Positions 8,438-17,066 of a stretch of 64,000 nucleotides of DNA are shown piece after piece. The translations under genes and the position numbers were made by a program. This stretch comes from Arcobacter siniprincipis. Lineage in GTDB: Bacteria > Campylobacterota > Campylobacteria > Campylobacterales > Arcobacteraceae. How positions within the stretch are numbered: the first letter of the stretch is position 1; each line of letters opens with the position of its first letter. Below the pieces are notes generated by a model. It saw only the letters and a program-made list of their open reading frames with translations, was not told where the DNA came from and searched no databases. Location: contig NZ_CP182343.1 of assembly GCF_048571125.1 (NCBI RefSeq), forward strand, positions 496,001-560,000. Direction: 5' to 3'.

Positions 8438-9684
8438 ACATCACCCCTTTTCTTAGCATCAGATTTCGAAACAATTGGTAATGCTAAGAATATTAAAATA
8501 AATGAAAGTGCAGCTGCAAATCCAATATATGCATTTGTACCTGTTGGAGGTAATTTACCAAAAACAGTTAATACAATTAAGTCAATCATTAAAATCCAGA
8601 ACCAAATAAAGAATTTAGGTCTTTTATGTGCTGGTAAGATTTTAGGATCTCTATCTAAAAATGGTAATAATAAGAATATAACATTTGCAAATCCAAATGC
8701 CATTAATCCAATATCAAATGCTTTTAAAGGACCAACATTAAAGAAGAAACCTCTTAATACTTCATATGACCATAAGAAATACCACTCAGGATAAATGTGA
8801 GTTGGAGTAACCATATTATTAGCTGGATCAAAGTTAACTGGATCCATAGCAAAGTCATAATGGAAAAATACTAAGTAAAAGTAGAATATTAAGAAAATTC
8901 CCATAACTGCTAAATCTTTAGAGATAAATACAGGCCAGAAAGGAATAACTTTTGATTCTTTTTTATTTCCAGAAAGATATTTTTCAGCTTCAGCATCAAA
9001 ATCTAACTCTTCTGAATCTTGATTATTAACATGAGGAACTCTTAAAGTATAGAAGTGTAATGCAATTATTCCCATTATAATAACAGGTAATAAGAATACA
9101 TGTAGCATAAAGAATCTAGTTAATGTAGCATCAGCAACATTAAAGTCACCTCTAATCCATACAACTAAAGCATCACCAATAAAAGGAATACCACCAAATA
9201 AGTTTGTAATAACCATTGCAGCCCAATAAGACATTTGTCCCCAAGGTAACATATATCCAGAGAATCCAGCAGCACTAAATGTCATAAATAATAACATTCC
9301 AGAAATCCAAATCATTTCTCTTCCTTGTTTATAAGAACCATAATAGATACCTGTAAACATGTGAATATAAATAATTAAGAATACAACAGAAGCTGCAACA
9401 CCATGCATATGTCTAAATAGCCAACCATATGCAACTTCTTGCATAATTGTATAGTTAACAGAATCAAATGCTAAATTAATATCTGGTTTGTAGTACATCA
9501 TCAAGAAAATTCCTGAGATAATTAAAATACCAAATGTTGTAGCTAAAAGTACACCCATAGCCCATAGAAAGTTAATATCTTTTGGAATCCAATATTCAGT
9601 CATCATAACTTTATTGAATGCTGTAAGATTTAATCTTTGATCTAACCACTCACCAACTGAGTTTGCTTTTTCAAATTTTGCCAT
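8434..9684 (-). CDS. petB: Cytochrome b subunit of the bc1 complex (PetB/QcrB)
   Basis: Membrane core of the bc1 complex with both haem b groups and the quinone sites. The 416 residues carry the paired haem ligands in WLFRHMHG and FLIIYIHMF, and in FFMLHVFLL and IIALHFYTLRVPH. The Qo motif PEWY is present in IYPEWYFLWSYEVLRG. A soluble loop of about 40 acidic residues follows HVNNQDSEELD. It starts 12 bases after petA behind GGAAATAAA and overlaps petC. Confidence 0.96.
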   Translation of the reverse strand: MAKFEKANSVGEWLDQRLNLTAFNKVMMTEYWIPKDINFLWAMGVLLATTFGILIISGIFLMMYYKPDINLAFDSVNYTIMQEVAYGWLFRHMHGVAASVVFLIIYIHMFTGIYYGSYKQGREMIWISGMLLFMTFSAAGFSGYMLPWGQMSYWAAMVITNLFGGIPFIGDALVVWIRGDFNVADATLTRFFMLHVFLLPVIIMGIIALHFYTLRVPHVNNQDSEELDFDAEAEKYLSGNKKESKVIPFWPVFISKDLAVMGIFLIFYFYLVFFHYDFAMDPVNFDPANNMVTPTHIYPEWYFLWSYEVLRGFFFNVGPLKAFDIGLMAFGFANVIFLLLPFLDRDPKILPAHKRPKFFIWFWILMIDLIVLTVFGKLPPTGTNAYIGFAAALSFILIFLALPIVSKSDAKKRGDV

Positions 9685-9696
9685 TTTATTTCCTTC

Positions 9697-10203
9697 CTAC
9701 GCTTCTGTTGCTACAAAAGCAGCAATTTCTTTGTATTCAGGACTAGATTCACCTAAAACAACTTTAGTACCTTCTACTTTAAATGGAGGCACATCAAGTG
9801 GTCTTGGTGGTGGTCCAAAAACATTTTCAGCACTTGCATTAAACTCACCACCGTGACAGGCACATTTCCAATGAGTTTTTTTCCATGCAGGAATACATCC
9901 TAAGTGTGTACATAATCCAATAGCAATAATAAATCTATCGCTTCCTACAATTAAATCTCTTTTTGATTGATCCATATCTGCTGTTTTTTTAAGAACAAAT
10001 ACTGGTTTACCTCTCCATACGAAAGTTTCTGGTTCACCTGCTTTTATAGTAGATAAATCTACAGTTGTAAATCCACCAGCTAAAACACTAGGAAGTGGAT
10101 CCCATGCTTGTTTCATCCCAACAAGCGAAGCAGCACCACCTACTGCAGCAACTGCAGCAAATGAATAACCAATAAAATCTCGTCTATTAGTTTCGTTAGA
10201 CAT
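9697..10203 (-). CDS. petA: Rieske iron-sulfur subunit of the bc1 complex (PetA/QcrA)
   Basis: High-potential 2Fe-2S protein that takes the first electron from quinol. The 168 residues have a Tat-type N-terminus (NRRDF) with a membrane helix at about 12-30. The cluster boxes are CTHLGC at 98-103 and CACHGG at 114-119; by homology Cys98, His100, Cys114 and His117 bind the cluster, and Cys103-Cys116 form the disulfide. A conserved GPPPRPLDVPP loop follows. AAAGGA precedes the ATG. It is the first gene of petABC. Confidence 0.96.
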   Translation of the reverse strand: MSNETNRRDFIGYSFAAVAAVGGAASLVGMKQAWDPLPSVLAGGFTTVDLSTIKAGEPETFVWRGKPVFVLKKTADMDQSKRDLIVGSDRFIIAIGLCTHLGCIPAWKKTHWKCACHGGEFNASAENVFGPPPRPLDVPPFKVEGTKVVLGESSPEYKEIAAFVATEA

Positions 10204-10235
10204 AATTTGGTTTCCTTTTAAAATAAAATCTTCCC

Positions 10236-10241
10236 ATTATA
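10236..10241 (-). promoter_or_regulatory. -10 box (TATAAT) of petABC
   Basis: On the minus strand TATAAT lies 33 bases before the petA ATG. The rest of the 178-base gap (10204-10381) is AT-rich, holds a weak 6-bp hairpin near 10342-10357 after thrC, and shows no gene. Confidence 0.55.
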
Positions 10242-10381
10242 TTTAAAGATGTCTTAAATTTTTATGACTAAGGTCAAAACTAAGGTATAAAATAGCAAAT
10301 TGTCTCATATTTACACAAAAGATTAGCTACATTGAGCTTCTAAGGTTAAAAATAACCTCAGAATTATAAGTTTAAGTTATA

Positions 10382-11860
10382 TTATTTAGTAATAAATTCG
10401 ATTATTTTTGATTCTATTTCTTCTTTTTCTACTACTTCATCATGCAGAATTTTTGAGTTAAATAGTTCTGAAATTGAATCAGGAATTTTCACTTTACAAT
10501 CTTTTGAGATATTTTCTAGAGCAGTTTTATCATCATATTTTTCATTATTTTGTGAAATAGCATTTAGAACTGTTGGTGAAAATTTTGTCCATTCAGCAGT
10601 TGAATACATAACTGTTTTTAAATCTTTTTCTCTTAAAGTCTCATATGCTTTTAAACAAGTTGCAGTATGGGGATCCATAATATAATCTTTATCTGTATAT
10701 CTTTTTATGATTTTTATTCCATATTCATCATCAGAGTTTACGGCAGAAAAATATTTTTGTAGTTCTTTTGTCTCTTCTTTAGTCATTTCAAAAAATAGAT
10801 TTTCATTTAGTGCTTCCATTAATTCTTTTGTTCTTTTAGCTCCATAAAGACTATAAATAACTCTTTCTATATTAGAAGATTTAAGGATATCCATTGCAGG
10901 AGATTTTGTAAGTTGTAGCTCTTTTCCTCTAATATCATAGATACCTGTATTAATCCATTGAGTTAAGATATTATTTTTATTTGAAGCAACTAAAAGTTTT
11001 TCAATTGGTACACCCATATTAAGTGCATAAAAGCCACCTAAAACATTTCCAAAGTTTCCACTTGGAACTATTAAGTAAATTTTTTCTCCAAATGTTATTT
11101 CATTTTGTTTAAGCAATTGAATATATGACCAAAAATGATAAATAATTTGGAATATGATTCTTCCAAAATTAACTGAATTTGCCGCACTTAATTTTATGCC
11201 ATCCTTTTTCAACTCATCTCTAAATGTATTTGATGCAAGCAATTTTTTTAATGCTGTTTGTGCATCATCAAAATTTCCTTTTATCCCTATTACTTTTAAG
11301 TTTGCTCCATCTTCTGTAACCATTTGAAGTCTCTGTACATCACTAGTACCACCACTTGGATAAAGACAAGCAACTTGAATATTATCTTTATTTTTAAAAG
11401 TATTTAAGGCAGCTGGTCCTGTATCTCCAGAAGTTGCAGCTAAAATTAAATATTTTTCATCTTTGCTTTTTGCAATTGAACTTAAAATAGAACCAAAAGG
11501 TTGTAGTGCCATATCTTTAAAAGCCCTTGTTGGTCCATGATATTGTTCATGTACAAACAAGTCATTTTCTATTTTAACTACAGGGCAGGGATTTGATGCA
11601 TCATCAAAACTATCATATAAATCTAAAGCTTTTTTTATTTCACTTTCATCTATATCAATATCAAAAGCTTTAAGTATGTCATACGCTAGTTCTTTATAGC
11701 TTGAGTTAATATGATTTTGTAAAAAGTCATCTTCAAGTTTTGGTAAACTTTTGGGTACATAAAGTCCTCCAAAAGAAGCACTCGGGCTTAAAATTGCTTC
11801 GCTAAAACTTACTTCATTAGCTTTAACACCATCATTTCCTCTTGTTTCTATAAAATTCAT
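10382..11860 (-). CDS. thrC: Threonine synthase ThrC
   Basis: PLP enzyme converting O-phosphohomoserine to threonine. The 492 residues belong to the long (fungal/E. coli-like) class: N-terminal FIETRGNDG and GGLYVPKSLP, then HGPTRAFKDMALQPFG with the PLP lysine, ILAATSGDTGPAAL and YLIVPSGNFGNVLGG for phosphate binding, and DPHTATCLKAY near the C-terminus. It starts 14 bases after argB with AAGGACTAAT before the ATG, so the two genes are probably one transcript. Confidence 0.95.
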   Translation of the reverse strand: MNFIETRGNDGVKANEVSFSEAILSPSASFGGLYVPKSLPKLEDDFLQNHINSSYKELAYDILKAFDIDIDESEIKKALDLYDSFDDASNPCPVVKIENDLFVHEQYHGPTRAFKDMALQPFGSILSSIAKSKDEKYLILAATSGDTGPAALNTFKNKDNIQVACLYPSGGTSDVQRLQMVTEDGANLKVIGIKGNFDDAQTALKKLLASNTFRDELKKDGIKLSAANSVNFGRIIFQIIYHFWSYIQLLKQNEITFGEKIYLIVPSGNFGNVLGGFYALNMGVPIEKLLVASNKNNILTQWINTGIYDIRGKELQLTKSPAMDILKSSNIERVIYSLYGAKRTKELMEALNENLFFEMTKEETKELQKYFSAVNSDDEYGIKIIKRYTDKDYIMDPHTATCLKAYETLREKDLKTVMYSTAEWTKFSPTVLNAISQNNEKYDDKTALENISKDCKVKIPDSISELFNSKILHDEVVEKEEIESKIIEFITK

Positions 11861-11874
11861 ATTAGTCCTTACTT

Positions 11875-12774
11875 TTAGTCATTTAATAATTTTTCTAAAT
11901 TTATTCCATTATTTGGATTGTCTTTTCTTACAAATTGTGTACCAATTCCATCACTTGTAAATAGTTCAAGAATAATTGAATGTTCAACTCTTCCATCAAT
12001 TATGTGAGCTTTGTTTACACCATTGTAAATAGCTTCTATGCAAGAGTCAACTTTTGGTATCATACCACCAGCTATTGTTCCATCTTTTTTATAAGACTCA
12101 ACATCTGATTTGTCTAGTGAGTTTAATAGATTTTTATCTTTATCAAGAACTCCTACTGTATCAGTCAAAAATAGAACTTTTTGTGCTCCAAGTGCAATGG
12201 CTATTTTACTAGCTGCCACATCTGCATTTATATTAAATCCAGGGTGTCCAGGCTCTTTTGCATCGGCAATTGGTGCAATAACTGGAACAAATCCTTCATT
12301 TATAAGATTTGTAATCATTTTTCCATTGATTTGAGTAATAACACCTGTATATCCAAACTTTCCACCATCTTTTGCTTGGGCTTGTATAATAGAAGAATCT
12401 TTTCCTGAAATACCTATGGCTTTTGCTCCATGATAGTTTAAAAGTGAAGTTATATTTTTATTGATTTCTCCACTTAAAACCATTTCCACAACTCTCATAC
12501 TATCACCACAAGTTACCCTATGTCCATCAATAAACTCAGAGTGAATTTCAAGTTTTTTCAATAATTCAGAAATTCTAGCTCCTCCACCATGTACGATTAC
12601 AGGTTTGATTCCCACAAGTGAAAGTAGGGCAATATCTTGAGCAAATTTTTCTTGTAAATCAGGAGAAGTTTGCGCGCTTCCCCCATATTTGATAACAATT
12701 ATTTTTCCATAGAATTTTTTAATATATGGAATGGCATCAAGTAGTGTTTCTACAGTTGTATTTTTTCTTTGCAT
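11875..12774 (-). CDS. argB: Acetylglutamate kinase ArgB
   Basis: Phosphorylates N-acetylglutamate in arginine synthesis. The 299 residues show the amino-acid-kinase fold motifs IVIKYGGSAQT, VIVHGGGARISELL, the substrate segment GHRVTCGDSMRVVEMVL, GFNINADVAASKIAIAL and GTIAGGMIPKVDSC. Relative to short ArgB proteins it has the N-terminal helix (about residues 1-22, MQRKNTTVETLL) that in arginine-sensitive ArgB mediates hexamer formation and feedback inhibition, so arginine control is likely. Confidence 0.95.
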   Translation of the reverse strand: MQRKNTTVETLLDAIPYIKKFYGKIIVIKYGGSAQTSPDLQEKFAQDIALLSLVGIKPVIVHGGGARISELLKKLEIHSEFIDGHRVTCGDSMRVVEMVLSGEINKNITSLLNYHGAKAIGISGKDSSIIQAQAKDGGKFGYTGVITQINGKMITNLINEGFVPVIAPIADAKEPGHPGFNINADVAASKIAIALGAQKVLFLTDTVGVLDKDKNLLNSLDKSDVESYKKDGTIAGGMIPKVDSCIEAIYNGVNKAHIIDGRVEHSIILELFTSDGIGTQFVRKDNPNNGINLEKLLND

Positions 12775-12803
12775 AATTTTAAAACCTTATTAAAAAGTGA
12801 GGC

Positions 12804-12809
12804 ATTATA
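12804..12809 (-). promoter_or_regulatory. -10 box (TATAAT) for argB-thrC
   Basis: Minus-strand TATAAT sits 30 bases before the argB ATG, in the 95-base divergent gap shared with addA. Confidence 0.55.
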
Positions 12810-12830
12810 CAACAAATTTTCTTTTTGTAA

Positions 12831-12836
12831 TATAAT
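12831..12836 (+). promoter_or_regulatory. -10 box (TATAAT) for addA
   Basis: Plus-strand TATAAT lies 33 bases before the addA ATG, back to back with the argB promoter. Confidence 0.55.
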
Positions 12837-12869
12837 GCAATATTTGGTAGATTTTTAGTATCATTTTTC

Positions 12870-15605
12870 ATGAAAAATTATTTGGCATTAAAAGCTAGTG
12901 CAGGAAGTGGAAAAACCTTTGCATTAACTGTACGATACATATCATTATTATTAAAAGGAGCTAGTCCCACTGAAGTTTTGGCTTTAACTTTTACTAATAA
13001 AGCTGCAAAAGAGATGAGTGAAAGAATCTTTAAGACTTTGAAGAGTTTGGGTGAAGATAAGATTTATCTTGAGCAGATTTCAAATGTATCAGAACTATCA
13101 GTTGAGCAAATACTCAATAAAAAAGATTATCTTATAAATTTATATTTAAATTCCGAACTCTCTATTTATACAATTGATAAATTTGTAAATAAAATCTTAA
13201 GAGAGTTTAGTGGATATATAGGCGTTGATGATGATTTCTCAATTAAGCAAGATAATATAGAAAATCTTGAATATAAATTCTTACAATCACTAAATTTAGA
13301 AAATTTTGATAAATTGATTAACTTCTCATATTATGAAGCTAAAAAGTTTAACTCTATATTTGATATTTTTTTAAATTTAAATGAAAAGAATGAAGATTTT
13401 AAAATAGTTCCAATAGAAGAAAATTTAATAAATTTACAAAAAAACTTAGCTTTAGAAATCGCATATAAATTAAAAAAACATATTCAAAACTGTCCAAGTG
13501 CTTCAAACGCGGCTTTAAAATCTGTTGATTTTGATAACTTTGAAGAGTTGTTGCTTAAAGGAAAAACTTGGCTTACAAAAGAGGTATCTACAGATTCACG
13601 GGATTTTAAAAAGTGTTCTAATGAAGAGTTTGAACAAAACTTTCAAGAATTAAAAATGCAAATAAGTAATTACTATAAATTAAGATCTTCTTATTCCCTT
13701 AGCTCTTTATATGAGTTATACAAATTGTTTAAGGATTTTAAAAAGAGTTATAATAAAAATAAAAACTATTTCACTTTTAATGATATTTCAAATTATGTAT
13801 ATGAACTACTCTCAAGTAAAATTGATAAGGACTTTTTATACTTTAGACTAGATAGTAAATATAACCATATTTTAATAGATGAGTTCCAAGACACTTCACT
13901 TTTACAATACAAAATTTTAGAACCACTTATAGAAGAAGCACTTTCAGGTAATAGTGAAAAGTTCAAGTCATTTTTTTATGTGGGTGATATTAAACAATCA
14001 ATTTATAGATTTAGAGGTGGAAAAAGGGAACTTTTTGATTTCGTAAGTAAAAAACACAATCAAATAGAAACAGAGATTTTAAATACAAATTTTAGAAGTG
14101 CTAAAAATATAGTTGAGTTTGTAAATAGGGCCTTTATAAATTTAAATAATTATGAATACTATGAACAATTAAGTAATATTGAAAATGGCTATGTGGAAGT
14201 AATAAGCGATGATAAACTAAAAGAAGAGGAAAAATATCAAACAATAGCAAGTACAATTGCTAAACTTATTAGAAAAAATATTGATCCAAATTCAATTGCT
14301 ATTTTAACATATACAAATGATGATGTTCTGGAACTTTATTCATACTTAAGTAAGATGTTTCCAACCCTTAAAATCTCTACAGAGATGACTTCAAAACTTA
14401 TTAATCAAGAGAATGTAAAAGCTTGTATAAATGCTATAAAATATCTTTATTATAAAGAAAATATTTATAAAGAGAATTTAAATGCAATAATTGGAAATGC
14501 TCCAAATACAAAATTAGATTTTGATTTCGACTTAGAAGAAAATAGGGTATTTGAACTTGTTTTAAAAGTGGCAAAATATTTTAATATCTTAGATGACAAT
14601 GTAATAAAATTTGTTGAAGAATCAAAAAACTTCACTGATATTGTTGATTTTGTTTATGAAGTTGATTTAATGGAAACCCCAATTGAAAATAAAGAACAAA
14701 TTGGTTTACAAATTTTGACTATCTTTAAATCAAAAGGGTTGGAATTTGATACTGTAATTTTACTTGATAGAATTAAAAATAAAAATGCCGATAGAAGTTC
14801 ATTATTGTTTGAATATAGTGGAGTTTATTTGGATAATGTATATTATAAAATCTCAAATCTAGAAAACTTTGATGAAAACTATAAACGTGCATTAAATAAA
14901 GAAAAAGCACTGCAAGCAGAAGATGAGATAAATATTTTATATGTGGCTCTAACAAGGGCAAAAAGTAATTTGTTTATTTTCAAAAAAGAGGAAAAATCTG
15001 TTTTTGATTTGCTTGGATTAGAGTCTTGTAAGATAGGTGAGTTAGTTATAAATCAATTTACAAAAGATTCTAATGAAGAAATAGAAAAAGTAGAGTATAA
15101 ACCTTTGAGTTTAGGAAGACAAACAAATAAATCTGTAAAAAATTATGAAGAAGATTTTGAATTAAAAGCAAGATATTTTGGAATAACAACGCATTATTGT
15201 TTAGAGATGATGAATGACTTTACAATTGAACAATTAGAATACTCTTTAAATCTCACTAAAAGTAGATATTCTGTCTATTTAAAGGATAAAGAGTTTGATG
15301 ATATAAAACAAAGGATATCTTTATTAATTCAAAATGAAGAGTTTAATAGCTTTTTAGATGATGCAAATTTTTTAAGGGAGCAATCTTTAATTTATAATGG
15401 TGAAATCAAAATAATAGATTTACTTATAGAGAAAGAAAATAAATATTATATTTTTGATTATAAGACAACAGTTCAAGAAAATAAAGAACACGAAAAACAA
15501 ATATCATTTTATAAAAAAGCAATTAAAGAGATAATCAACAGTGATGAGGTGTATGCTTATTTAGTGTATTTAGGAAATGAAAAAGCTTATTTAAAATCTA
15601 TTTAA
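12870..15605 (+). CDS. addA: AddA/RecB-like UvrD-family helicase-nuclease
   Basis: DNA end-processing subunit for recombinational repair. The 911 residues carry superfamily 1A helicase motifs in order: ASAGSGKTFALTVRY (I), LALTFTNKAAKEM (Ia), ILIDEFQDTS (II), VGDIKQSIYRFRGG (III), LNTNFRS (IV), TIFKSKGLEFDTVIL (V) and ILYVALTRAKSNLF (VI). The C-terminal PD-(D/E)XK nuclease core is IDLLIEKENKYYIFDYKTT. This is the AddA arrangement, as in Helicobacter; the AddB partner is not in this window. The ATG has only a weak ribosome-binding site. Its end overlaps the convergent thiE by 4 bases. Confidence 0.88.
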   Translation: MKNYLALKASAGSGKTFALTVRYISLLLKGASPTEVLALTFTNKAAKEMSERIFKTLKSLGEDKIYLEQISNVSELSVEQILNKKDYLINLYLNSELSIYTIDKFVNKILREFSGYIGVDDDFSIKQDNIENLEYKFLQSLNLENFDKLINFSYYEAKKFNSIFDIFLNLNEKNEDFKIVPIEENLINLQKNLALEIAYKLKKHIQNCPSASNAALKSVDFDNFEELLLKGKTWLTKEVSTDSRDFKKCSNEEFEQNFQELKMQISNYYKLRSSYSLSSLYELYKLFKDFKKSYNKNKNYFTFNDISNYVYELLSSKIDKDFLYFRLDSKYNHILIDEFQDTSLLQYKILEPLIEEALSGNSEKFKSFFYVGDIKQSIYRFRGGKRELFDFVSKKHNQIETEILNTNFRSAKNIVEFVNRAFINLNNYEYYEQLSNIENGYVEVISDDKLKEEEKYQTIASTIAKLIRKNIDPNSIAILTYTNDDVLELYSYLSKMFPTLKISTEMTSKLINQENVKACINAIKYLYYKENIYKENLNAIIGNAPNTKLDFDFDLEENRVFELVLKVAKYFNILDDNVIKFVEESKNFTDIVDFVYEVDLMETPIENKEQIGLQILTIFKSKGLEFDTVILLDRIKNKNADRSSLLFEYSGVYLDNVYYKISNLENFDENYKRALNKEKALQAEDEINILYVALTRAKSNLFIFKKEEKSVFDLLGLESCKIGELVINQFTKDSNEEIEKVEYKPLSLGRQTNKSVKNYEEDFELKARYFGITTHYCLEMMNDFTIEQLEYSLNLTKSRYSVYLKDKEFDDIKQRISLLIQNEEFNSFLDDANFLREQSLIYNGEIKIIDLLIEKENKYYIFDYKTTVQENKEHEKQISFYKKAIKEIINSDEVYAYLVYLGNEKAYLKSI

Positions 15606-16162
15606 ATAAAGTATCTAATTGAGGCGAAACCAAAAACTTTGCAATCTTGTACTTGTTTTATTTGTGAATCATCAATAATACCACCAAGTGCTATTATTTT
15701 TATATTATAATTTTTTTGCATATCTTTTAATACTTTAACTCCCTTTGCTTGACCTTTATTTGGGGTATAAAAAATAGGAGAGTAAGTTATTGCATCTGCT
15801 CTTTCTTGTATTGCTTTTTTTATATCTTCTTCATTGTGGCAAGAGATTATTGTGTATAGATTTTTTTCTTTTGCAATTTTTATTTTATCAAATTGTTGTG
15901 AAGTGAGGTGAATGCCACAATTTAGATTTATTGCTAATTCTAAATTTCCATTTAGAATAATTTGTTTTACATTAAATCTTTTGCAAGTGTTTATAAATAT
16001 ATTTGCAAGCTCTTCATAATTTGATGATTCCTTATCTCTAAAACATGCCATATCAACTCTTTTATTGGTTAATACATCTTCTAGTTTTTCTTCAAATATA
16101 TTTTTATCATTTGTATAATATTGGGGGTCAGTAATAAGATAATAGTTAAAAATTTGATTCAT
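15602..16162 (-). CDS. Thiamine-phosphate synthase ThiE-like protein
   Basis: TIM-barrel protein of the TMP-synthase/TenI family, which joins HMP-PP and thiazole phosphate (ThiE) or aids thiazole tautomerisation (TenI). Motifs: NYYLITDPQYY start, CFRDKE, a Cys-Gly-Ile-His-Leu-Thr segment, DAITYSPIFYTPNKG and IIALGGIID. The 186 residues from the ATG at 16162 fit the family. An upstream in-frame start at 16228 would read through a strong hairpin terminator and is rejected. Some ThiE pyrophosphate-binding residues look altered (RDK where many have R.K, and a SPIFYTPNKG loop), so TenI-like function cannot be excluded. Confidence 0.8.
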   Translation of the reverse strand: MNQIFNYYLITDPQYYTNDKNIFEEKLEDVLTNKRVDMACFRDKESSNYEELANIFINTCKRFNVKQIILNGNLELAINLNCGIHLTSQQFDKIKIAKEKNLYTIISCHNEEDIKKAIQERADAITYSPIFYTPNKGQAKGVKVLKDMQKNYNIKIIALGGIIDDSQIKQVQDCKVFGFASIRYFI

Positions 16163-16184
16163 CTTTAGCCTAATTATTGGATAT

Positions 16185-16219
16185 AAAAAAAGGGAAGACT
16201 TTTTGTCTTCCCCTTTTTT
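16185..16219. terminator. Bidirectional-type terminator between atpB and thiE
   Basis: GGGAAGAC (16192-16199) pairs with GTCTTCCC (16205-16212) around TTTTT. It has an A-run on the left and TTTTTT on the right, so it works on either strand; its natural use is to end the atpB transcript. Confidence 0.88.
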
Positions 16220-16228
16220 AGGAGTCAT

Positions 16229-16298
16229 TTATTAATGATTCTCAGACCATAGTGCTTTCAGATCATTAAAAGTGACCTTAGTCACTTATTAATGGTCT
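16229..16298 (-). other. Cluster of inverted repeats downstream of atpB
   Basis: Between the atpB stop and the terminator there are two perfect inverted repeats: TTAATGAT/ATCATTAA (16230-16237 with 16262-16269) and AAGTGAC/GTCACTT (16270-16276 with 16281-16287). AGACCAT/ATGGTCT (16245-16251 with 16292-16298) is mutually exclusive with the others. The meaning is unknown: 3' UTR structure or processing site. Confidence 0.5.
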
Positions 16299-16975
16299 TC
16301 ATGCTCCATCATGATAGAACCTGCGATATATACGTAAGTTAAAATCATGAAAATAAACGCTTGTAAAAATGCAAACGCTGTTAATAGGAAAAATCCTGGA
16401 AGTGGTAATAACCAAGGCACTAACATTAAAAGTACCATTAAGAACATATCATCCCCTCTAATTGAACCAAAAAGTCTGAATGATAATGAAATAATTCTTG
16501 ACAAATGAGAAATAATTTCAATAGGGAACATTAAAGGTGCTAGTATTGGCATAGGTCCCATAAAGTGTGCAAAGTAACCTACAAAACCATTTTTCTTAAT
16601 ACCTAAGTAGTTGTAATAAACAAATACTATTAATGCTAACGATAAAGTAAAGTTGATATTACTAGTAGTAGATTCAAAACCTGGAATTACACCCATTAAG
16701 TTTCCAACAACAACAACTAGACCTAATGAGCCAATTAATGGTAAATATTTTCTAGCATTCTCTTCACCCATAGTATCTGCACCCATAGATACAACACCAC
16801 CAATATATGCTTCCATTACATTTTGTGCACCAGTTGGGACAAGTTGCATCTTTCTTGTTGCCGCTCTAGCAACTAAAAATATAATCGCAATTACTAAAAC
16901 ATAATGCGACAGGATAATCCATTCTTGACTATGACCACCGATAGCGCCTAAGAATGTAAATAATCTTCCTTCCAT
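16289..16975 (-). CDS. atpB: ATP synthase F0 subunit a (AtpB)
   Basis: Proton-channel subunit of the F-type ATP synthase in the inner membrane. The 228 residues contain about six helices and the conserved stator segment ISLSFRLFGSIRGDD with the essential Arg, followed by the polar FLQAFIFMILTYVYI helix. It follows CTAAGGAAGAAA. It stands alone with no other atp gene near, which is normal in Campylobacterota, where atpB is separate from the atpFHAGDC cluster. The 91-base gap to ilvA is AT-rich promoter sequence. Confidence 0.95.
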   Translation of the reverse strand: MEGRLFTFLGAIGGHSQEWIILSHYVLVIAIIFLVARAATRKMQLVPTGAQNVMEAYIGGVVSMGADTMGEENARKYLPLIGSLGLVVVVGNLMGVIPGFESTTSNINFTLSLALIVFVYYNYLGIKKNGFVGYFAHFMGPMPILAPLMFPIEIISHLSRIISLSFRLFGSIRGDDMFLMVLLMLVPWLLPLPGFFLLTAFAFLQAFIFMILTYVYIAGSIMMEHEDH

Positions 16976-17066
16976 TTTCTTCCTTCTATGTGATTTCTTC
17001 TATTTTATTATGGTGCCTATTATATACTGAAATTTCTAAATTTTTTATAAATAGTATAAAAAATAA

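Noticed and set aside
8227..8481. Open frame of 84 codons on the plus strand
   Set aside because: It is antisense to petC/petB, which are unmistakable, and has no ribosome-binding site or family features.
16163..16228. N-terminal extension of the ThiE-like protein to 16228
   Set aside because: It would translate through a strong terminator hairpin (16192-16212); the ATG at 16162 gives the family start.
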